A DNA stretch of 8,951 nucleotides, taken from assembly GCA_955652345.1 (NCBI GenBank), contig CATPBV010000156.1, positions 1 to 8,951 on the forward strand, read 5' to 3'. Positions 7,048-8,951 of this stretch are shown here, piece after piece; positions within the stretch are counted from its first letter, which is position 1, and each line of letters opens with the position of its first letter. Both the position numbers and the translations under genes were made by a program. Source of the stretch: an uncultured Solirubrobacteraceae bacterium (lineage in GTDB: Bacteria > Actinomycetota > Thermoleophilia > Solirubrobacterales > Solirubrobacteraceae). The notes under the pieces were generated by a model. It saw only the letters and a list, made by a program, of their open reading frames with translations. It was not told where the DNA came from and did no database searches.

Positions 7048-7106
7048 CGCCAGTGCTCGGGCAGGTACGCAACCGGTATGCGGTGGGGTAGGGTTGGAGC
7101 CGACGG

Positions 7107-7583
7107 ATGGCAACGAGCGAGATAGGCGCGTCGGGGCGGTATTTGCTCGGGGTTAGCCCGGCGGAGATTCGTCATCTGGTTGAGCAGGCCGAGGTGTACG
7201 CCGAGGAAGCTGGGCAGCTGTTCGACGCGATCGGCGTTCAGCCGGGCATCGCCGCGATCGACGTCGGCTGTGGCGTCTTGGGTGTCGTGCACTTGTTGGC
7301 TGGCGCGGTTGGCCCAGACGGACGGGTCGTCGGTCTCGATCGTGAGCCGCGGATGGTGGAGGCGGCCCGTCGTTTTGCCGATGAGCAGAGTCTTGAGGTT
7401 GAGTTCGTCGAGGCCGACGCGACGGCGAGCGGCTTGCCCGACGGCGCGTTCGATCTGGTGCACGCGCGCACTTTGCTGCTGAACGTCAGCAACCCGGAAG
7501 AGATCATCGCCGAGATGGTGCGGATCGCTCGCCCGGGAGGTGTCGTCGTGGTGCAAGAGCCTGACGCTCTGGCGCACGCCTGA
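7107..7583 (+). CDS. Class I SAM-dependent methyltransferase, C-terminally truncated (158 aa)
   Basis: The Rossmann core of a SAM-dependent methyltransferase. Motif I is IDVGCGVLG (51-59); GRVVGLDREPRMVEAAR (72-88) holds the acidic residue (D78) that binds the ribose; VEADATASGLP (101-111) gives the adenine contact; FDLVHARTLLLNV (115-127) and ARPGGVVVVQEPD (141-153) are the next strands. The family, common in actinobacteria, normally continues for about 100 more residues after QEPD, with the substrate-shaping part. Here the frame stops five residues later. The stop is 6 bp from the end of the convergent STAS gene, so there is no room for the missing part. ATG 7107 is supported by GGAG with a 7-nt spacer. 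It may still bind SAM but is probably inactive or degenerate; substrate unknown. Confidence 0.8.
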   Translation: MATSEIGASGRYLLGVSPAEIRHLVEQAEVYAEEAGQLFDAIGVQPGIAAIDVGCGVLGVVHLLAGAVGPDGRVVGLDREPRMVEAARRFADEQSLEVEFVEADATASGLPDGAFDLVHARTLLLNVSNPEEIIAEMVRIARPGGVVVVQEPDALAHA

Positions 7584-7589
7584 CCAGCC

Positions 7590-8003
7590 TCAGCGGGGAT
7601 TTACAGAGTGCAGCGGTGCTTCGACGGTCGTGGCGACGTCTCCGATCTCGAGACCTTCGGAGCTCCCGGTCAGCGTGAACATCCGGTCGACGTTCGGAGT
7701 ACCGCGTAGGAGAACCAGCTGACGGCCAGCCCGACGAGCATCGATACTGGCGTTCACGATCGCGCGGACGCCATAGCTGTCGATGGACGCGAGCTCGCGG
7801 AGGTCGAGCACAATCAGACGCGCCTGCAATTGAGGCGCGCGCAATGTTCGCATCAGCTGCGGCACCGACGCGAGGTCCAGTTCGCCGGCTAGGTGCACCC
7901 AGACGCCGTCCAGGCCGCCGTCCGTCCACGAGCACGCGAAGACGCGCGGGCGGCCTTCGGCGAGCCCAACGATCGAAGCGGGGACAACCAGGGCGTCCGA
8001 CAC
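7590..8003 (-). CDS. STAS-domain protein, anti-sigma-factor-antagonist-like (137 aa)
   Basis: A STAS-domain protein (SpoIIAA/RsbV-like fold). GVWVHLAGELDLASVPQL (33-50) is the first strand and the usual G-E-L/I-D signature. ARLIVLDLRELASIDSYGVR (61-80) is the core, where S76 in D-S-Y-G sits at the position phosphorylated by anti-sigma kinases in SpoIIAA-type proteins. GRQLVLLR (93-100) is the next strand. It probably binds a kinase/anti-sigma factor to release a sigma factor, or a similar partner-switching protein; none is in the window. The first 25 residues precede the domain and are unlike the usual short leader. The start is a GTG at 8003 with GGAGG at an ideal 5-nt spacing. It converges on the truncated methyltransferase and lies downstream of the DUF2294-like gene on the same strand, separated by 174 bp. 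Confidence 0.85.
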   Translation of the reverse strand: MSDALVVPASIVGLAEGRPRVFACSWTDGGLDGVWVHLAGELDLASVPQLMRTLRAPQLQARLIVLDLRELASIDSYGVRAIVNASIDARRAGRQLVLLRGTPNVDRMFTLTGSSEGLEIGDVATTVEAPLHSVNPR

Positions 8004-8008
8004 GTCTG

Positions 8009-8013
8009 CCTCC
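8009..8013 (-). promoter_or_regulatory. Ribosome binding site fixing the GTG start of the STAS gene
   Basis: The minus strand reads GGAGG, 5 nt before the GTG at 8003. This decides a non-ATG start. The remaining upstream gap to 8177 shows no convincing promoter boxes, although TTGACT on the minus strand (8112-8117) could serve as a -35. Confidence 0.7.
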
Positions 8014-8142
8014 GGGGTTAGGGGACCCTCGGAAGTCAGACCATGGTGCCCGCCCAGTACGGGCCGACCTCACCATCAGATGCCCTCCGCCAGCCAGATT
8101 ACTCCGCAAGTCAAGCCGTGACCAACGGCACTGCGTCGGCCC

Positions 8143-8173
8143 AAAAACGCCGGCGCCTGCCCTCCCGAGGCGC
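8143..8173 (-). terminator. Probable intrinsic terminator after the minus-strand DUF2294-like gene
   Basis: On the minus strand, GCGCCT-CGGGAGGGC-AGGCGC forms a perfect 6-bp GC-rich stem with a 9-nt loop, then CGGCG and a run of five T. It begins 5 nt past the stop at 8178. The five bases between stem and T-run are not ideal. If it works, the STAS gene must have its own promoter in 8004-8142. Confidence 0.45.
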
Positions 8174-8177
8174 TGCG

Positions 8178-8600
8178 TCAGTCAGCAGGCGAAACGCTCA
8201 ACTGGGGGGGGATCTCGTGATCGTCAACAAGGTCTGTGGGCGCGAGGATAAACACCTCGCACATGATGTCCGGGTGCTGCTGGTTGCCGCTCATGAAGCC
8301 GATCACGCGTCGTCCAGTCGCACGCTCGATCACCGCCTCGAAGCGCTCGCGCATGAGGTCTTGGAACTCCATCCGCTGGTGGATGACCGCGAGACCGCGG
8401 CCGCCCTCGAGCAGCGTCTGCTCCACCCGCGAGAAGCCGCCGCGCAGCACGCACACCACCAGGTCGTCCTCGTAGTAGGACTTCGCCCGCGTCGGCCCTC
8501 GACCGTAGAACTCTTTGAGCAGCGCGACCATCCCGTCCGAGATCGCCGTGAGCACATCGCCGTGCGCGCTGGGCGTGCTCTTGACCTGTGGGATGCTCAC
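8178..8600 (-). CDS. DUF2294 / MpsC-like domain protein A (140 aa)
   Basis: A small soluble protein of the DUF2294 family (PF10057, now named after MpsC of the sodium-translocating membrane-potential-generating system). It shows ISDGMVALLKEFYGRGPTRAK (20-40), DDLVVCVLRGGFSRVEQTLL (45-64), an FQDLMRERFEAVIERATGRR stretch (79-98) and GFMSGNQQHPDIMCEVFIL (101-119), in the family's usual order and near its usual length of about 120. Biochemical function is poorly known. No MpsA/MpsB-like membrane genes are visible here, so transport should not be assumed. GTG 8600 is the likely start. An in-frame ATG at 8747 would overlap the divergent gene and adds a stretch that looks non-coding. The ribosome site is weak. 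An eight-C run lies near the C-terminus (8204-8211). Paralogue B is divergent 133 bp upstream. Confidence 0.8.
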   Translation of the reverse strand: MSIPQVKSTPSAHGDVLTAISDGMVALLKEFYGRGPTRAKSYYEDDLVVCVLRGGFSRVEQTLLEGGRGLAVIHQRMEFQDLMRERFEAVIERATGRRVIGFMSGNQQHPDIMCEVFILAPTDLVDDHEIPPQLSVSPAD

Positions 8601-8611
8601 AGCCGGACCGA

Positions 8612-8640
8612 TTGTGCTCGCGGTGCGAAGGTGAGCTAAT
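8612..8640 (+). promoter_or_regulatory. Tentative promoter for DUF2294-like protein B
   Basis: TTGTGC (8612-8617) and GCTAAT (8635-8640) are spaced by exactly 17 bp and resemble weak -35 and -10 boxes, about 93 bp before ATG 8734. An 8-bp palindrome TAGCGCTA (8643-8650) follows directly and could be an operator half. On the opposite strand TACGAT is a possible -10 for protein A. All of this is short-motif matching in a GC-rich region. Confidence 0.25.
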
Positions 8641-8733
8641 CGTAGCGCTAGGGTGTGGGATAGATCGCTCGTCGGGTCATCGCCCTTCGCCTCGCGCGCG
8701 CACCCATCCCGGAGGACGAGAGAGAAGGCCGCC

Positions 8734-8951
8734 ATGTCGGCCCCCACTGCTCCATTGTCCGGCGATCAGCTACTCGCCGCCGTGACCGACGCGATGGTCG
8801 CTTTGCACGAACGCTACCACCACCGCGCGCCGGCGACCGCCAAGACCCTGCTGCTCGGCGGAGATCTGCTCGCGTGCGTCCTCGGAGGCATCTACACCGA
8901 CGTCGAGAAGACGATGATCGAGATACAACGCACCACCATCGTCCAGGAAAC
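8734..8951 (+). CDS. DUF2294 / MpsC-like domain protein B, 5' part (72 aa visible)
   Basis: The frame from ATG 8734 stays open to the right edge and encodes 72 residues. LLAAVTDAMVALHERYHHRA (13-32) and DLLACVLGGIYTDVEKTMIE (44-63) align with ISDGMVALLKEFYGRG and DLVVCVLRGGFSRVEQTLLE of the neighbouring minus-strand gene, with one single-residue gap. This is therefore a second DUF2294/MpsC-like protein, not a shadow of something else. It is more diverged in the loop after the Ala-Lys pair, where protein A has acidic residues and B has Leu/Gly. GAGAAGG lies 5 nt before the ATG. The C-terminal half lies outside the window. The A/B pair is divergent, so a shared 133-bp region probably controls both. 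Function unknown. Confidence 0.75.
   Translation, partial: MSAPTAPLSGDQLLAAVTDAMVALHERYHHRAPATAKTLLLGGDLLACVLGGIYTDVEKTMIEIQRTTIVQE

Noticed and set aside
7020..7577. A 185-aa minus-strand open frame
   Set aside because: It is antisense to the methyltransferase with its intact SAM motifs, and the translation is His/Arg-rich without a domain.
8043..8639. A 198-aa + strand open frame
   Set aside because: It is antisense to the DUF2294-like gene A, which aligns with its divergent paralogue; the frame shows no family features.
8601..8747. N-terminal extension of DUF2294-like protein A to ATG 8747
   Set aside because: It would overlap the start of gene B, adds sequence not seen in the family, and has no ribosome site.
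1..8951. CRISPR array, tRNA/rRNA, insertion sequence, integrase or toxin-antitoxin genes
   Set aside because: No regularly spaced repeats, no tRNA-like cloverleaf, no transposase motifs and no terminal inverted repeats were seen on reading both strands.

Overview
The window is high-GC DNA (G/C at most third codon positions, some GTG starts, strong GGAGG-type ribosome sites at several genes) of the kind seen in Actinomycetota. The protein families fit the soil class Thermoleophilia (Solirubrobacter/Conexibacter-like): a fused YncE-propeller/phosphoesterase, a redox-Cys-less thioredoxin-reductase-like flavoprotein, a short Pat-like GNAT and DUF2294/MpsC-like proteins. The taxon is an inference from families and composition; there is no rRNA or marker gene. 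I see no tRNA, CRISPR array, insertion sequence or phage gene.

Layout. 2-199 (+) is the 3' end of an unidentified, partly hydrophobic protein. It converges on a polytopic GT-C-like membrane protein (211-1644, -). 1645-2082 has no intact gene. It contains a hairpin (1781-1795) and, on the + strand, a broken RidA-family gene (about 1819-2044) whose first and last parts survive in different frames. Next comes a co-directional minus-strand run, read right to left: a Pat-like GNAT acetyltransferase (5102-5650), a secreted 867-aa beta-propeller/phosphoesterase (2404-5007), and 30 bp further on a 96-aa repeat-rich protein (2083-2373). A nested inverted repeat (2032-2073) follows this run.

Divergent from the GNAT gene is a TrxR-like flavoprotein (5741-7003, +) that has lost the CxxC motif in both its thioredoxin-fold domain and its reductase domain. 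After a 103-bp gap with hairpins comes a methyltransferase (7107-7583, +) cut short after its Rossmann core. It ends 6 bp from the end of a convergent STAS-domain gene (7590-8003, -). Upstream of that is a DUF2294/MpsC-like gene (8178-8600, -). A second, divergent DUF2294/MpsC-like gene starts at 8734 (+) and runs off the window.

How they may work together. The propeller/phosphoesterase and the 96-aa protein look like one transcription unit, probably for extracytoplasmic phosphate-ester hydrolysis. The flavoprotein and GNAT share a divergent intergenic region. The STAS protein and the paired DUF2294 proteins look like a small regulatory or stress neighbourhood. These functional links are inference from position. 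The clearest unusual items are the divergent DUF2294 paralogue pair, the Cys-less TrxR-like flavoprotein, the internally deleted RidA fossil and the truncated methyltransferase. I do not see one unmistakable new multi-gene system.
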